Positions 7,441 to 15,459 of a stretch of 33,546 nucleotides of DNA are shown here, piece by piece (the stretch's first letter is position 1; each line of letters starts with the position of its first letter). Under the pieces are notes generated by a model, which ran no database searches, was not told the origin of the DNA, and was given only the letters and a program-made list of their open reading frames with translations. Origin of the DNA: Bacteroidales bacterium (GTDB lineage Bacteria > Bacteroidota > Bacteroidia > Bacteroidales > F082); assembly GCA_016285355.1 (NCBI GenBank), contig JAEEQP010000044.1, positions 1 to 33,546 on the forward strand. The letters are read 5' to 3'. A program made the position numbers and the translations under genes.

Positions 7441-9897
7441 ATGTCGAAGAAAAGCAAAAACGATTACCCTACCGGGAGTAGGACAAGTTGGAAGGTGGTA
7501 CTCACCTACCTTTTCGTTTTTGCGCTCAGCTGTGCCTTGTTTTACTACATCTTCAACCTTCGAAACAGCATCGAGAGTCAACGCTCCAACATCAAAATGC
7601 AGCATGATGCCCTGAATTGGGTCAACCAATTCACGAAAAACGTGCATGGTGCACAAAATGCGGCCAACCTTTATGCCTTCACCGAACAACCCAAATACAA
7701 GCATGAGTTTAATGCCTATCGCGACGAAATCAAGGCGCAGACCGACTCGCTCACAACTTTCGTAATCAATGAAGACAACAGATTGTTAGTTAATGAGATA
7801 GAAAGACTCATCAACAGCAAAGGCCGACTCAGTAACGAGTTGTCGCGCCAGTTCCACGACTTCAATCCTTTGGCCGAATTTGACCGCACCATTGATGACT
7901 ACACACCTCCGCAACCTGAAGAAGAGATTGTAATTACCACCGTTTCGAAAGATACCATCATTCGTGTGCCGAAAAAGGTAGAGAGAAAAGGCTTTTGGCA
8001 ACGTGTCGGCAAGGTGTTCAACCCCAGTGATGAGCAGGGAGACAGCCTTGTCCATGTCTCTATCGAGCGTACAGATACCCTACACATCCAACAACAACGC
8101 CCCGACACGATAAACATTCTGGCCGATTTACGCGTGCTTTCAGACAAGGCCAAAAAGGAATACTGGAAAAAAATCAAGCAGTACGAGAAAAAGACACAGG
8201 AGTTGGTCAATGCCGACAACCAGCTCTCCGAACAGATTTCTTCTCTATTGATTCACCTCAATCAGGAAATCCTCGACTCCACGATTTTGGAAATTGAGAA
8301 AAGCGAGAACCTCATTCATGAAAATATGAGGATTTCCATCATGGTCGGAGCTGTGACATTAGTTTTAATAATCATCTTTATCATCCTGATTATCAGTGAT
8401 GTGAATAAAGGTTATCGAGCACGTCGTGCTGCTGAAGAAGCCAAGAAGAAAACGGAGGAAATCATGGAAAGCCGACACAAGCTCCTGCTCTCCGTTTCCC
8501 ACGACATCAAGACTCCGTTGAGTTCCATTCTCGGTTATGTGGAACTCATCGACAATACAGGCAACGAAAAGGAAATCAACTCGATACAACAATCCGCCGG
8601 ACACATCCTCAACCTGCTGACCAACCTTTTGGAGTTCTCCAGCCTTGAACAAGGCAAGTTGCAAGTCAGCAACGAGACCTTCAACATCCGCCAACTTTGC
8701 GACGAGACTGCTGAGATGTTCGAACCTATTGCCAAACATAAGAACTTGGTTTTCAATTACGAACCGTCTATAGAAGAAAACACCTTCATCCTTTCAGACC
8801 AGCTGAAAATCAAGCAGATACTCATCAACTTGATTTCCAATGGTATAAAATACACCTTGGAAGGCAGCGTCAGTTTCAAAGCCAGGATGGGACGCAACTT
8901 GGTCGTTTTTGACATCATAGACACTGGTGTAGGCATTCCGCAAGACAAATTGGAAGAAGTATTCAAGCCTTTCGTGCGCATTGAGACCTACAACCAATTT
9001 GCTGAAGGAAGCGGCTATGGCATGTCGGTGGTGAAAGGTCTGGTTGACCTCTTGAATGGAGAAATCCATATTGATTCTGAGGTGGGAAAAGGTTCTCATT
9101 TTGAGGTCAGGATACCTGTTGGAGAGGTGGAGCCACAGCTTGAAGTAAAAGATGAAGTTGTTGAAGATAACAAGAAAAGCCTCAATATCTTAATCATCGA
9201 CGATGACAACACTTTACTATCAGTCATTGACACCATGTTGCACCGCTTGGGACACACGGCCATTCCCTGCCGTTCGATGAGCGATTTCGACAACGCCTTG
9301 CAACAACTGGAGGATTATGACTATGTCCTCACTGACCGTGAGATGGGTGCGGTCACTGGCAACGATGTCCTCTTCCTTATCAAAGAAGTTGACCCCAACA
9401 AACCTGTCATTCTGATGACCGCTCGGATGGAGTATACGAACGAAACCGCCAAGAGTGAAGGTTTTGATGGTTTTTTGCAGAAACCATTTAATTTAAAGCA
9501 GTTGGAGAATCTGTTCGGAAGTGTTGCTTTAAGTAAAAACGATTCAGAAACCGCTTTCCCCGACTTCCCTGCCTTCAGTGAAATGATGGGCAACGACAAA
9601 GAAGCTATGACTGATATTTTGAATGTTTTTGTCCAATCCACCGCTGATGATTTGGTTTCGATGAACGCTTTAATTGAGCAATCGGATTTCATTGAAATGC
9701 AACACCTTTGTCACAAAATGTTACCCATGTTCAAACAATTGGAGCGTGATACCACTTTCCTCGCCAAAATGAACTCCTTGCGCGGTAAAAACGAGACGGA
9801 AGCCGACTACCCGAATTGGAAAGACGATGCCGCCCAATTCATGGCGCAAGCCGATGAATTAATGGATTTGTTGGCGGAGAAGTATGGGATTGGATAA
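7441..9897 (+). CDS. Hybrid two-component sensor histidine kinase (HisKA-HATPase-REC-HPt)
   Basis: An 818-residue inner-membrane sensor. A transmembrane segment at ~residues 16-36 and a second at ~300-323 enclose a ~260-residue periplasmic domain rich in predicted coiled coil. HisKA follows, with phospho-acceptor H354 (SVSHDIKTPLSSILGY). HATPase_c has an N box (NLISNGIKYT), DTGVGIP and GSGYGMSVV. A receiver domain from ~residue 580 has D632 (VLTDREMG) and the conserved lysine in LQKPFN. A C-terminal HPt-like domain has H758 (HLCHKMLP). This permits a full His-Asp-His phosphorelay within one protein, with transfer to a separate regulator. The NtrC-type regulator on the opposite strand ends 4 bp away and is the obvious partner. 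The ligand cannot be inferred. Confidence 0.93.
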   Translation: MSKKSKNDYPTGSRTSWKVVLTYLFVFALSCALFYYIFNLRNSIESQRSNIKMQHDALNWVNQFTKNVHGAQNAANLYAFTEQPKYKHEFNAYRDEIKAQTDSLTTFVINEDNRLLVNEIERLINSKGRLSNELSRQFHDFNPLAEFDRTIDDYTPPQPEEEIVITTVSKDTIIRVPKKVERKGFWQRVGKVFNPSDEQGDSLVHVSIERTDTLHIQQQRPDTINILADLRVLSDKAKKEYWKKIKQYEKKTQELVNADNQLSEQISSLLIHLNQEILDSTILEIEKSENLIHENMRISIMVGAVTLVLIIIFIILIISDVNKGYRARRAAEEAKKKTEEIMESRHKLLLSVSHDIKTPLSSILGYVELIDNTGNEKEINSIQQSAGHILNLLTNLLEFSSLEQGKLQVSNETFNIRQLCDETAEMFEPIAKHKNLVFNYEPSIEENTFILSDQLKIKQILINLISNGIKYTLEGSVSFKARMGRNLVVFDIIDTGVGIPQDKLEEVFKPFVRIETYNQFAEGSGYGMSVVKGLVDLLNGEIHIDSEVGKGSHFEVRIPVGEVEPQLEVKDEVVEDNKKSLNILIIDDDNTLLSVIDTMLHRLGHTAIPCRSMSDFDNALQQLEDYDYVLTDREMGAVTGNDVLFLIKEVDPNKPVILMTARMEYTNETAKSEGFDGFLQKPFNLKQLENLFGSVALSKNDSETAFPDFPAFSEMMGNDKEAMTDILNVFVQSTADDLVSMNALIEQSDFIEMQHLCHKMLPMFKQLERDTTFLAKMNSLRGKNETEADYPNWKDDAAQFMAQADELMDLLAEKYGIG

Positions 9898-9901
9898 AAC
9901 C

Positions 9902-11242
9902 TTACAGCTCTATCCCATAAAGATGCATCTTATTATATAAGGTCTTCCTGTCAATCTGTAAGAGTTTGGCAGCAACGGTCTTGTTGCCCCTCGCCTTCTG
10001 CAAAGCAGCCTCGATTTGTTCCTTCTCATGCTCGGGACGCAACGCCCAATCGTCCTCGGCGACAGGTGTGATGAGGTTTTTCTTGTTGGGCGGACTGAAC
10101 ACTGGCAGGTCGTCCAGTTCGATGTTTTCGCTTTCAGCAAACAGCACGCAGCGACGCACGACATTACGCAATTCTCTTAAGTTGCCGTTCCAACGTTGTT
10201 CCTTCATGCGCTGCAGGGCATCATCGGAAATACCTTTCACGTTCTTTCCCAATTCTTCGTTGGCCTGACGGATGAAAAAAGATGTCAGTTCATCAAAGTC
10301 CTCCAAACGGTCACGCAAGGGTGGGACTTCGATGGCAAACTCATTAATGCGATGGTACAAATCCTGGCGGAAACGTCCTTCTTCGATGGCTTGCTCCAAG
10401 TTTTCGTTGGTGGCCGCCACGATGCGCACGTCTATATGAATGTCCGTGGCCGAGCCTACCGGACGCACCTTCTGCTCCTGCAAGGCGCGAAGCAGTTGCA
10501 TCTGCACTTCGTAAGGCAGGTTGCCTACTTCATCAAGAAAGACAGTTCCACCTTTGGCTTGCTCAAAAACGCCTTTCTTATCGGCGATGGCAGAGGTGAA
10601 AGAGCCTTTCAGATGTCCAAACAACTCACTGGGTGCCAGCTCTTTGGAAAGACTACCGCAATCCACAGGAATGAAAGGCCCATCCTTAGACTGACTCAAT
10701 TCGTGAATCATGCGGGCGATGTATTCCTTGCCGGTTCCACTTTCACCAAGAATGAGTACAGAGAATTTCGTAGGTGCAACCAATTCCACATGCTTGTAAA
10801 GCCTTTGCATGGATGGGCTGTTGCCTTTCACCCATTGCTTGTTGTTGGGAATGAAGGCCTCAGGAGCCTCATCGTCGGTTGAAGCCAAGGCTGCAGCAAT
10901 CTTTTCCTCAAGCACACTGGGATTGATGGGTTTCTTCAGGTAATCGAAAGCGCCGAGTTTCATGGCCGAAACGGCGGTCTGCACTTCTGCATAACCTGTC
11001 ATGACGATGATGGGCACCTTGCTTTTCAGTTTCTCACGCACCCATGTCATTAAAATAATGCCGTCGCCATCAGGGAGGCGCAAATCAGTGAGAATCAAGC
11101 CGAAATTACCGTTTGAAATCTCGATTTTCGCCTGTTCGTACCGCGACGCAAGCACCGCATCATAGCCGTTCTTCTTCAGCCAGGTCTGAATCATCATGCC
11201 AAAGGAGGCATCGTCTTCCACAACAAGAATTCTACATTTCAT
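9902..11242 (-). CDS. Sigma-54-dependent response regulator (NtrC family)
   Basis: A 446-residue activator of sigma-54 promoters. The receiver domain (1-~118) has D10-D11, phospho-acceptor D53 (LILTDLRLPDG), T/Y switch residues and K in LKKPIN. The AAA+ domain has Walker A GESGTGKE and a Walker B region GGTVFLDEVGNLP. The C-terminal Fis-type helix-turn-helix is NKTVAAKLLQIDRKTLYNKM. The sigma-54-contacting loop, usually GAFTGA, reads GSFTSA here. An upstream in-frame ATG at 11302 would add 20 residues, but it lies in the terminator/promoter region; MKCRILVVEDD from 11242 is the normal receiver start. The gene converges on the hybrid kinase with a 4-bp gap, the likely cognate sensor. Confidence 0.93.
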   Translation of the reverse strand: MKCRILVVEDDASFGMMIQTWLKKNGYDAVLASRYEQAKIEISNGNFGLILTDLRLPDGDGIILMTWVREKLKSKVPIIVMTGYAEVQTAVSAMKLGAFDYLKKPINPSVLEEKIAAALASTDDEAPEAFIPNNKQWVKGNSPSMQRLYKHVELVAPTKFSVLILGESGTGKEYIARMIHELSQSKDGPFIPVDCGSLSKELAPSELFGHLKGSFTSAIADKKGVFEQAKGGTVFLDEVGNLPYEVQMQLLRALQEQKVRPVGSATDIHIDVRIVAATNENLEQAIEEGRFRQDLYHRINEFAIEVPPLRDRLEDFDELTSFFIRQANEELGKNVKGISDDALQRMKEQRWNGNLRELRNVVRRCVLFAESENIELDDLPVFSPPNKKNLITPVAEDDWALRPEHEKEQIEAALQKARGNKTVAAKLLQIDRKTLYNKMHLYGIEL

Positions 11243-11246
11243 GCCG

Positions 11247-11279
11247 CAAAAGTAACAAAATTTCCGTTGATTCCACAAA
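11247..11279 (-). promoter_or_regulatory. Promoter of the NtrC-type regulator, abutting its start codon
   Basis: Minus strand: the -33 element TTTG (11276-11279), a 21-bp spacer, and the -7 element TACTTTTG (11247-11254). Only 4 bp separate the -7 element from the ATG at 11242, which predicts a leaderless transcript. Confidence 0.6.
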
Positions 11280-11288
11280 AATACACAC

Positions 11289-11320
11289 AAAAAAAGCCCC
11301 ACATTGGGGAAATGTGAGGC
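11289..11320 (-). terminator. Intrinsic terminator of the coiled-coil lipoprotein gene
   Basis: Read on the minus strand: GCCTCACATT, a 5-nt loop, AATGTGGGGC (10-bp stem with one T-G pair), then seven T. It lies 47 bp past the stop at 11368 and before the response-regulator promoter. Confidence 0.8.
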
Positions 11321-11367
11321 AATTTTAAAAAAAATTGAAAACGAGCAGATTCCGTATTACACGGATT

Positions 11368-12255
11368 TTATTTGATGGAAACTACCAAATAATTCGAGAT
11401 ACTCCAGAAAGCTTCTTTATCAATGATTTGCAGTTCAAGCGCACCTTCAAACTCTCCATTGATTTGATAGCTGCTTTCCGGATGGGTGGTCATGACTTTG
11501 GCTTTTTTGGTGTTCAACGGAATAACTTCCAAATCGCGCTTGTCAGCCTGAGTGAAATGAGTTTGGTCAAAACCTTGTTTTGAGATTTCCTTCGGTTGGA
11601 ACAAGCCGCCCTTGCTGATGATGCCCTTTTCGACCAAGGTCTGTTGGGGAGCAATGCAAATCCACACAGTGTTCAACTTGGCATCCTGATTATCAATAGT
11701 GGCCTGTTGCGCAACATTCTGTGCATTCATCACATCCAAGCTTGAATTGAGGTCGTTGATGTTCTCGTTCAAATTAGAGACTTGTCCACTCAAATCGGCA
11801 ATCTGTTGGCGGCTCTCCTGAAGTTCTTCCTTCAAACTGGCGATATACACATCTTTGTCTTCCAATTGCTTTTTCAGACGGCTGATGGTCTGATTCAAGG
11901 CCTTGGATTTGGCACCTTGTTCAGCCAATTGTTTCTCCAACGCGTTGATTTTGTCGCGATTCTCACGCAAGGTTTGTTGAATGGCGTTGATTTCGGAAAC
12001 AGCCTGGTTGGTGTTGCCCTCCTGATTTTCCATCATGATGATGCCTTCAGCGGCACGAACCGATTCAAGGGCATTCTCAATCTCATTGATAGTTGACAAA
12101 GCATTGTCGAAACCACCTTTGGCTGCAACCGCCTCAGTATAAAGCGAATCGCGCTCGGCCAAAAGGGTCTGATATTTTTCTGAGCGTTCCACATTGCAAG
12201 ATGTAGCAAACGCAACCAAAAACAACACTGCAAATAATGACAATCCGTTTTTCAT
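11368..12255 (-). CDS. Coiled-coil lipoprotein, possibly Cbp1-like adhesin
   Basis: A 295-residue lipoprotein: the signal peptide ends in a lipobox (VAFATSC, Cys20), so it is anchored in an envelope membrane. Residues ~25-195 are a long coiled coil (heptads such as KINALEKQLAEQ and LKKQLEDKDVYIASLKEEL). The last ~95 residues form a beta-rich domain beginning KLNTVWICIAPQQTLVEKGI. This architecture is common in Bacteroidota and recalls the collagen-binding Cbp1 family. I recall that family only by pattern, so the adhesin role is a hypothesis. It has its own terminator downstream. Upstream, the AT-rich spacer with DnaA-box-like repeats separates it from the metallo-hydrolase gene. I could not identify a good -7 element for it. 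Confidence 0.8.
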   Translation of the reverse strand: MKNGLSLFAVLFLVAFATSCNVERSEKYQTLLAERDSLYTEAVAAKGGFDNALSTINEIENALESVRAAEGIIMMENQEGNTNQAVSEINAIQQTLRENRDKINALEKQLAEQGAKSKALNQTISRLKKQLEDKDVYIASLKEELQESRQQIADLSGQVSNLNENINDLNSSLDVMNAQNVAQQATIDNQDAKLNTVWICIAPQQTLVEKGIISKGGLFQPKEISKQGFDQTHFTQADKRDLEVIPLNTKKAKVMTTHPESSYQINGEFEGALELQIIDKEAFWSISNYLVVSIK

Positions 12256-12272
12256 AAAACCAAATTTTGCCG

Positions 12273-12420
12273 TTTTTCACAGCACATTTCATACCTATTT
12301 ATATTATAAAAGCAAAATCGTTGATTATTAACGGTTTAAAACCAATTTCCACACATGTTTATTTTGTGGAAAAATGTGGAAATCCTCAATTTGCACAGAA
12401 TGTTGTGGAAAAATGTGGAA
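12273..12420. other. AT-rich spacer with repeated DnaA-box-like motifs
   Basis: The intergenic gap between two minus-strand genes contains TTTTTCACA (12273-12281) and, on the other strand, TTTTCCACA at 12365-12373 and 12404-12412. All fit the relaxed DnaA box TTWTNCACA. Near matches occur next to them (12375, 12414) and at ATTTCCACA around 12347. The 18-bp unit TTGTGGAAAAATGTGGAA occurs twice exactly (12364-12381, 12403-12420), 39 bp apart. The stretch 12300-12345 is very AT-rich. This could be a replication origin, a DnaA-titrating or DnaA-regulated site, or a repeat-type operator; the sequence alone does not decide. Confidence 0.4.
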
Positions 12421-13242
12421 CTACAAACAAATAATCCCAGTGCTTTTGTGCCTTGGAAGCGGGAAAACCGAGGTGTTTACATCGAGCGTGACGTGTTTCA
12501 TGCGGAAATGCCTGTAGAAGCATTGCAAAGCCACTTCAGGCGTATTGTTGTTCTCGCTGAGATGACACAACATAATGTTCTTAATGCCAGGATGATAGAT
12601 TTCGGCGATGAATCTTGCCGACTCTGCATTACTGAGATGCCCAAACGGTCCTGAAATACGCTGCTTTAATATATAAGGATACGAACCTTTCTCCAACATT
12701 TCCACATCATAGTTGGCCTCAATGACGATGTTTTCGGCGCGACGAATCTGCTCCTTCACTACTTTGTCGAGCATCCCTATGTCTGTGGCGATGGTCAATG
12801 TATGTCCTTCATAATTAAAATGATAGCCAACCGCTCCACGGCCGTCATGCAGTACAGGAAACGACTCGACGGTGATACCACAAATCTCGAAAGGCTGCAT
12901 GGGCTCAATCTCGTTGAATAATTGGGGATCGACCAGTTTTGTGGCCTTGCCTTCGCGAATGCCTTCAAGACAGTCAGGATGGGCATAAATCGGTACTGGA
13001 CAATTTTTGGTGAAAGTTTCAAGTCCCAGCACGTGGTCAATATGGTCGTGGGTAATCAGGATGGCTTTGATGCGACTCAAAGGGATGTCGTCCTTCAGCA
13101 AAGCCTTCGTGATTTGCTTCGCGCTAATGCCTACATCCACGAGGACACCCTCGTCATGCTTGCCCACATAGTAGCAATTGCCACTGCTGCCTGAGGCAAA
13201 GCTGCAAAAAACAAAGGGCGAAAGGCATGAAAAGAGATCCAT
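12421..13242 (-). CDS. MBL-fold metallo-hydrolase, YycJ/WalJ-like
   Basis: A 273-residue metallo-beta-lactamase-fold protein with the metal-binding signature HDHIDH (LITHDHIDHVLG) near residue 68. The N-terminal FCSFASGSSGNCYYVG is characteristic of the YycJ/WalJ group of presumed nucleases or phosphodiesterases. Further histidines occur in PVLHDGRGAVGYHFNY, the TDIGMLD segment and CHLSENNNTPE, as expected for a dinuclear zinc site. The start is set at the ATG at 13242. The longer frame opens at a TTG that lies in the -7 element (13261-13268). WalJ has been linked to DNA repair in Firmicutes; the role here is inferred. Cytoplasmic, no lesion. Confidence 0.85.
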   Translation of the reverse strand: MDLFSCLSPFVFCSFASGSSGNCYYVGKHDEGVLVDVGISAKQITKALLKDDIPLSRIKAILITHDHIDHVLGLETFTKNCPVPIYAHPDCLEGIREGKATKLVDPQLFNEIEPMQPFEICGITVESFPVLHDGRGAVGYHFNYEGHTLTIATDIGMLDKVVKEQIRRAENIVIEANYDVEMLEKGSYPYILKQRISGPFGHLSNAESARFIAEIYHPGIKNIMLCHLSENNNTPEVALQCFYRHFRMKHVTLDVNTSVFPLPRHKSTGIICL

Positions 13243-13260
13243 CCGAAACGATTTTGGGCG

Positions 13261-13268
13261 CAAAAATA
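13261..13268 (-). promoter_or_regulatory. -7 element of the MBL-fold hydrolase gene
   Basis: TATTTTTG on the minus strand, 18 bp upstream of the ATG at 13242. No clear -33 match is seen. It lies 21 bp from the opposing -7 element of the agmatinase-family gene, so the two promoters must overlap. Confidence 0.5.
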
Positions 13269-13289
13269 GAAATTAATTCGTTTTTTCTC

Positions 13290-13297
13290 TAATTTTG
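13290..13297 (+). promoter_or_regulatory. -7 element of the agmatinase-family gene
   Basis: TAATTTTG on the plus strand, 19 bp before the ATG at 13317. It is divergent from, and overlapping in footprint with, the MBL-fold gene promoter. Confidence 0.5.
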
Positions 13298-13316
13298 CCC
13301 ATCAAATTTATCAACA

Positions 13317-14348
13317 ATGGAAAACACTTTTGACCCCAATGCAGCCGCCGTCGCCGATTCCGGCATTTACGGCCTGCCCTGCTCCGCCGAAGAGGCACAA
13401 ATCATCATCATCCCTGTGGAATGGGAACTCACCACCAGCTACAACCGTGGCACTGTCGATGGCCCTGCCACCATCATGGAGGCTTCTTTGCAAGTCGACC
13501 TTTGCCACCATGACTACCCCGACCTGTGGCAGAAAGGCATCTGGATGGATGAATTTCCCAAGGAACTGAGAGCTTTACACGATGAAATGGCACCTTTGAG
13601 CGAGGACATCATCAACGCGCTGTATGAAGGCACCATCGATGACGAACCTGAGAAATACGCCGAGTTATACGCTCGTATCGAAGCTGCCACCGAAAAGAAA
13701 AATACCTGGCTGCGCGAACGCATCGCCTATTGGAAACAGCAAGGAAAGGTTGTGGGACTTTTGGGAGGCGACCATAGCTGTCCACTCGCCTATCACCAAT
13801 ACCTTAATAATATAGGTGTGGAATATGGCATCCTTCATGCCGATGCCCATTGCGACCTACGTGAGGCTTTTGAGGGTTTCAAGTATTCCCACGCTTCCAT
13901 CTTCTACAACACTTTGAAATTCAACAATGTGAAGAAGCTTGTGCAAGTCGGCATCCGCGACTACTGCCACCAGGAGAAAGCCTTGGCCGAGAGCCAGCCT
14001 GAGCGCATCAAGGTCTTCTTCGACCGCAACTGCCGCCGCCGCATGTACGAAGGTGACAAGTGGAAGGACATTGTGGACGAAATGATTGTCGCTTTGCCTG
14101 CAAAGGTTTACCTTTCCATCGACATCGACGCCTTAGACCCGAAACTTTGTCCCAACACAGGTACGCCTGTCCCGGGTGGCTTGGAATACGAAGAACTGAT
14201 GTATCTGCTCAACCGCATCCGCGAGGCTGGCAAGGACATCATCGGCTTCGACCTCTGCGAAGTCTCCCCTGCCCCCGATGGTGGCGACTGGGACGGCAAT
14301 GTCGGAGCTCGGGTTTTGTTCCATTTGTGTGGTGTGGCATCCAAATAA
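13317..14348 (+). CDS. Arginase/agmatinase family ureohydrolase
   Basis: A 343-residue binuclear manganese ureohydrolase. The metal ligands are in GGDHS (~residue 157), HADAHCDLR (DAHxD, ~180) and SIDIDALDP (~270), followed by the GTPVPGGL segment seen in agmatinase-like members. Arginase family enzymes release urea or a related amide from guanidino compounds. The length (family ~300-350) and the extended insert at residues 75-145 match the Bacteroidota agmatinase family protein. The exact substrate (agmatine, formimidoylglutamate or another) cannot be read from the motifs. It is followed after 6 bp by an EamA transporter, so the two are probably cotranscribed. Confidence 0.88.
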   Translation: MENTFDPNAAAVADSGIYGLPCSAEEAQIIIIPVEWELTTSYNRGTVDGPATIMEASLQVDLCHHDYPDLWQKGIWMDEFPKELRALHDEMAPLSEDIINALYEGTIDDEPEKYAELYARIEAATEKKNTWLRERIAYWKQQGKVVGLLGGDHSCPLAYHQYLNNIGVEYGILHADAHCDLREAFEGFKYSHASIFYNTLKFNNVKKLVQVGIRDYCHQEKALAESQPERIKVFFDRNCRRRMYEGDKWKDIVDEMIVALPAKVYLSIDIDALDPKLCPNTGTPVPGGLEYEELMYLLNRIREAGKDIIGFDLCEVSPAPDGGDWDGNVGARVLFHLCGVASK

Positions 14349-14354
14349 CATTAT

Positions 14355-15299
14355 ATGAGCACCCAATATTTCGGTGAGATCATCGCCCTAATCGTCGCCC
14401 TTTCGTGGACGGCCACGGCCTTGTTCGCCGAGGTGGCCAGCAAGCGTTTGGGTTCATTGCCGCTCAATCTCATCCGAATGGTGCTTTCGTGGGCCTTCCT
14501 TTCCGTGATGCTTTGGGTAGTGACAGGAGCACCCTACCCCATGTATGCTAATGGAAGTGCCTGGTTTTGGCTCGCCTTGTCGGGTGTAGTGGGTTATGTC
14601 TTCGGTGACTGGTGCCTGTTCAATTCTTACATTGTTTTCGGTTCTCGCTACGGTCAGTTATTTATGACTTTGGCACCGCCAATGGCCGGCATCGCCGGTT
14701 GGTTGATGTTGGGTGAGTCGATGTCGTGGCGTTCATGGTTGGCCATGCTCGTCACCCTCACAGGTATCGCCATCTCCATTCTGGCCCGAGGCGGCGAGAG
14801 TCACAAACTTACCTTAAAGCTGCCTTTGAAAGGTGTGTTGTTCGGCATCGGTGCCGGTGTAGGACAAGGTGTCGGATTGGTACTCAGTAAGATAGGCTTG
14901 GAGCATTATGCCCAGTCCATCCCTTCAGTGGCACCACAATCCATCGCCAAGATGATGCCTTTTGCTGGCACATATATCCGAGCTGTGGCAGGATTTGTGG
15001 GCTTCTTCCTCATTTTGGCCTTGACCAAGTCGTTGCCGCAGGTTGGTAAAGCCGTGCGTGACAAGAAAGGCATGACCTTCGCCACACTGACCACCTTCTT
15101 CGGGCCTTTCCTCGGTGTGTCGCTCTCGCTGATGGCCGTGCAATACGCCAAAGCAGGTATCGCTTCCACTTTGATGGCACTTACTCCTGTGCTCATCATC
15201 GTGCCTTACGCCATCATCCACAAACAGAAAATCTCTGTGAAAGAAGTGATTGGGACATTGATTACCATGGTGGGCGTGGCGTTGTTTTTCTTGATGTGA
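14355..15299 (+). CDS. EamA/DMT family transporter
   Basis: A 314-residue inner-membrane protein with about ten hydrophobic helices in two EamA repeats. The first half has IIALIVALSWTATALFAEVA and a glycine-rich second unit (ALSGVVGYVFGDWCLF). The second half repeats the pattern from GVLFGIGAGVGQGVGLVLSK, and the last helix is EVIGTLITMVGVALFFLM. Members move small metabolites such as amino acids or nucleotides in or out by proton coupling. It starts 6 bp after the ureohydrolase stop, consistent with one operon and perhaps transport of its substrate or product; that link is inferred. A weak terminator follows at 15369-15396. Confidence 0.88.
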   Translation: MSTQYFGEIIALIVALSWTATALFAEVASKRLGSLPLNLIRMVLSWAFLSVMLWVVTGAPYPMYANGSAWFWLALSGVVGYVFGDWCLFNSYIVFGSRYGQLFMTLAPPMAGIAGWLMLGESMSWRSWLAMLVTLTGIAISILARGGESHKLTLKLPLKGVLFGIGAGVGQGVGLVLSKIGLEHYAQSIPSVAPQSIAKMMPFAGTYIRAVAGFVGFFLILALTKSLPQVGKAVRDKKGMTFATLTTFFGPFLGVSLSLMAVQYAKAGIASTLMALTPVLIIVPYAIIHKQKISVKEVIGTLITMVGVALFFLM

Positions 15300-15368
15300 G
15301 GTGATTGTAGATTCTGCTGAACGAGAGGCGGATAGGATGTCCATTATTGTTGAGACGCGATAAAACCG

Positions 15369-15396
15369 AAGATTCAACGTATTGTATTGAATTTTT
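15369..15396 (+). terminator. Weak AT-rich terminator after the EamA gene
   Basis: AAGATTCAA, a 9-nt loop, then TTGAATTTT running into further T. The 9-bp stem includes one G-T pair and is AT-rich, so it is only a candidate. Confidence 0.35.
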
Positions 15397-15430
15397 CTAT
15401 GCCCCCCTTCCCTATTTCCCCGTTTTTCCC

Positions 15431-15438
15431 TACCTTTG
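15431..15438 (+). promoter_or_regulatory. -7 element of uvrA
   Basis: TACCTTTG fits TAnnTTTG and lies 21 bp before the proposed TTG start at 15460. It contains the in-frame TTG at 15436, which therefore cannot be the translation start if this promoter is used. Confidence 0.45.
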
Positions 15439-15459
15439 CCGATTCAATTTTTCCGAACC

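Noticed and set aside
9884..9918. 8-bp inverted repeat TATGGGAT/ATCCCATA spanning the convergent kinase and regulator stops
   Set aside because: It arises because both proteins end in YGI codons; the stem is short, the loop is over 15 nt, and no T run follows.
12364..12420. Repeats as a CRISPR array
   Set aside because: Only two short units, no uniform spacer series, and no cas genes in the window.
12355..12654. Plus-strand ORF starting within the DnaA-box-like repeats
   Set aside because: Its first codons are the repeats themselves and the rest is antisense to the metallo-hydrolase gene.
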